Positions 62,945 through 64,000 of a DNA stretch of 64,000 bases are shown here, one piece after another. The translations under genes were made by a program, and so were the position numbers. The DNA comes from a bacterium (GTDB lineage Bacteria > UBP6 > UBA1177 > JAKLFG01): assembly GCA_022709425.1 (NCBI GenBank), contig JAKLIW010000002.1, positions 62,001 through 126,000 on the forward strand, given 5' to 3'. The notes under the pieces were generated by a model that saw only the letters and a program-made list of their open reading frames with translations, did no database searches and was not told the origin of the DNA. Position 1 is the stretch's first letter; the number at the start of each line of letters is the position of its first letter.

Positions 62945-64000
62945 CGAACGGGTACGCCACGAACTGGATCAGCTGAAGGCGGGCATCATCGATCTCTACA
63001 CCGAGGAGGATCTGGTCAAGAAGATGACCCGGTTCCACCGCGAGGGGAAACCGATGGTCGTCAAGGCGGGCTTCGATCCCACCTCCAGCGATATCCATCT
63101 CGGCCATACGGTGCTGATGAACAAGATGCGCCAGTTTCAGGATATGGGCCACCGCGTTGCCTATGTCGTGGGCGACGCCACCGCGATGATCGGCGATCCG
63201 ACCGGCCGCAACAAGACGCGCAAGGTGCTTACCCGCGACGAGATACTGGAGCACGCCAAGACCTACGCGACGCAGGCCTTCAAGATCCTCGATCCGCAGA
63301 AGACCGAGATGGTCTTCAACTCGACATGGCTGTTCAAACTCGACTTCATCAAGCTGATCGATCTCACCTCGAAATACAATGTCGCCCGGATGCTCGAACG
63401 GGAGGATTTCAAGAACCGCTTCAAGAGCGGCGACTCGATATCGGTCCACGAATTCCTCTATCCGCTCGCGCAGGGCTACGACTCGGTCGCCCTCAAGTCC
63501 GATGTGGAACTGGGCGGCACCGATCAAATCTTCAACCTGCTGGTCGGGCGCAAACTGCAGGCCGACTACGGGCAGGAGCCGCAGGTCGTAATGACGGTCC
63601 CCCTGCTGGTGGGACTCGACGGCACGCAGAAGATGTCGAAGTCCTACGGCAACTACATCGGCGTCACCGAACCGGCCGACAGCATGTTCGCGAAGGTGAT
63701 GTCGATATCGGACGATTTGATGTGGAGCTACTACGAACTGCTCACCACCGTCCCGGTCGAGGATATCGCGGCGATGAAGAACGGTATCGCCAACGACACG
63801 GTCCATCCGCGCGACTGCAAGGTCAATCTCGCCCTCTTCATCACGGCGCGGTTCCACGGCGAACCGGCGGCGCGCGAGGCGAAGGAGAACTTCTACCGCG
63901 AGATACCGTCCAACCTCGCCGAGTACAGCGTGACGTTGCCCGACGGCGGACTGGCGTTACTCGATCTCATCGCCAATCTTGCGTTCGTCGAGAGTAAATC
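62937..64000 (+). CDS. tyrS: tyrosyl-tRNA synthetase (cut by right edge)
   Basis: At least 354 codons are present. The class I motifs are DIHLGH (HIGH equivalent) near residue 49 and KMSKS near 233. GDATAMIGDPTGR and ELGGTDQIFNLLVG are also present. The C-terminal S4-like part lies outside. ATG 62937 is preferred over 62934, with AGCGGAGG seven bases upstream. Confidence 0.97.
   Translation, partial: MSDERVRHELDQLKAGIIDLYTEEDLVKKMTRFHREGKPMVVKAGFDPTSSDIHLGHTVLMNKMRQFQDMGHRVAYVVGDATAMIGDPTGRNKTRKVLTRDEILEHAKTYATQAFKILDPQKTEMVFNSTWLFKLDFIKLIDLTSKYNVARMLEREDFKNRFKSGDSISVHEFLYPLAQGYDSVALKSDVELGGTDQIFNLLVGRKLQADYGQEPQVVMTVPLLVGLDGTQKMSKSYGNYIGVTEPADSMFAKVMSISDDLMWSYYELLTTVPVEDIAAMKNGIANDTVHPRDCKVNLALFITARFHGEPAAREAKENFYREIPSNLAEYSVTLPDGGLALLDLIANLAFVESK

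Overview
The window is a 64 kb piece of a GC-rich bacterial chromosome (about 60% GC by eye). The housekeeping genes are clearly Gram-negative in style. Many genes encode lipoproteins or secreted proteins with Asp/Thr-rich spacers, thrombospondin-3 repeats, beta-helices or an M4-like protease. RNase G, RNase J and RNase Y occur together. This points to a deltaproteobacterial/Myxococcota-like organism or a nearby candidate phylum, but no rRNA is present and the placement is only an inference.

Layout. 1-2724 (-): one open frame fuses a divergent lipoprotein diacylglyceryl transferase (Lgt) to a periplasmic-type two-component-regulator propeller; it runs off the left edge. 2767-10439 (+): the translation/transcription operon rimP-nusA-ylxR/L7Ae fusion-infB-rbfA-nrnA-truB, behind a leader with an intrinsic terminator. 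10443-14886: a lipoprotein with pentapeptide repeats, then prkA and a DUF444 gene (stress kinase module, no spoVR seen). 14887-19293: an AT-rich accessory region in two parts. Each part lies between a copy of the DUF444 3' end and a copy of the rpe promoter. It holds a DUF4145 protein, a zinc-finger protein overlapping an HNH nuclease at a possible -1 frameshift site, a membrane HEPN/DUF4145-like protein, an AbiJ-like abortive infection protein and another HEPN-like protein. 19355-25795: rpe, then pyrG, pgk, gap, a YhaM-like exoribonuclease, a cupin and a small lipoprotein on the minus strand.

26013-28335 (+): an MBOAT O-acyltransferase with its SGNH-like partner. 28324-33164 (-): hrcA-grpE-dnaK-dnaJ. 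33247-35811: a mobile/polymorphic-toxin region. It has a REP-associated transposase flanked by inverted repeats, an RHS C-terminal fragment carrying a phospholipase A2-like toxin, its probable membrane immunity protein, and an RHS remnant ending in a third repeat. 35953-44399: YjbQ, a VWA lipoprotein, tRNA-Ala(GGC), ribosomal protein Thx, a DUF2891 lipoprotein, a beta-helix lipoprotein and an M4-like metalloprotease.

44571-64000: RNase J, a K+/H+ antiporter, an EamA transporter, PspC, a serine hydrolase, a nucleotidyltransferase/small-protein pair, an LRR lipoprotein, an SDR, a HAD phosphatase, a membrane spermidine-synthase-like protein, RNase G, an MBL hydrolase, a lone receiver domain, 5-formyl-THF cyclo-ligase, RNase Y, a YmdB phosphodiesterase and tyrS (cut by the right edge).

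The most unusual items are the Lgt-propeller fusion, the two-part defence region with its duplicated flanks and possible frameshifted zinc-finger/HNH nuclease, and the transposase/RHS-PLA2 toxin region. No CRISPR array or rRNA was seen.
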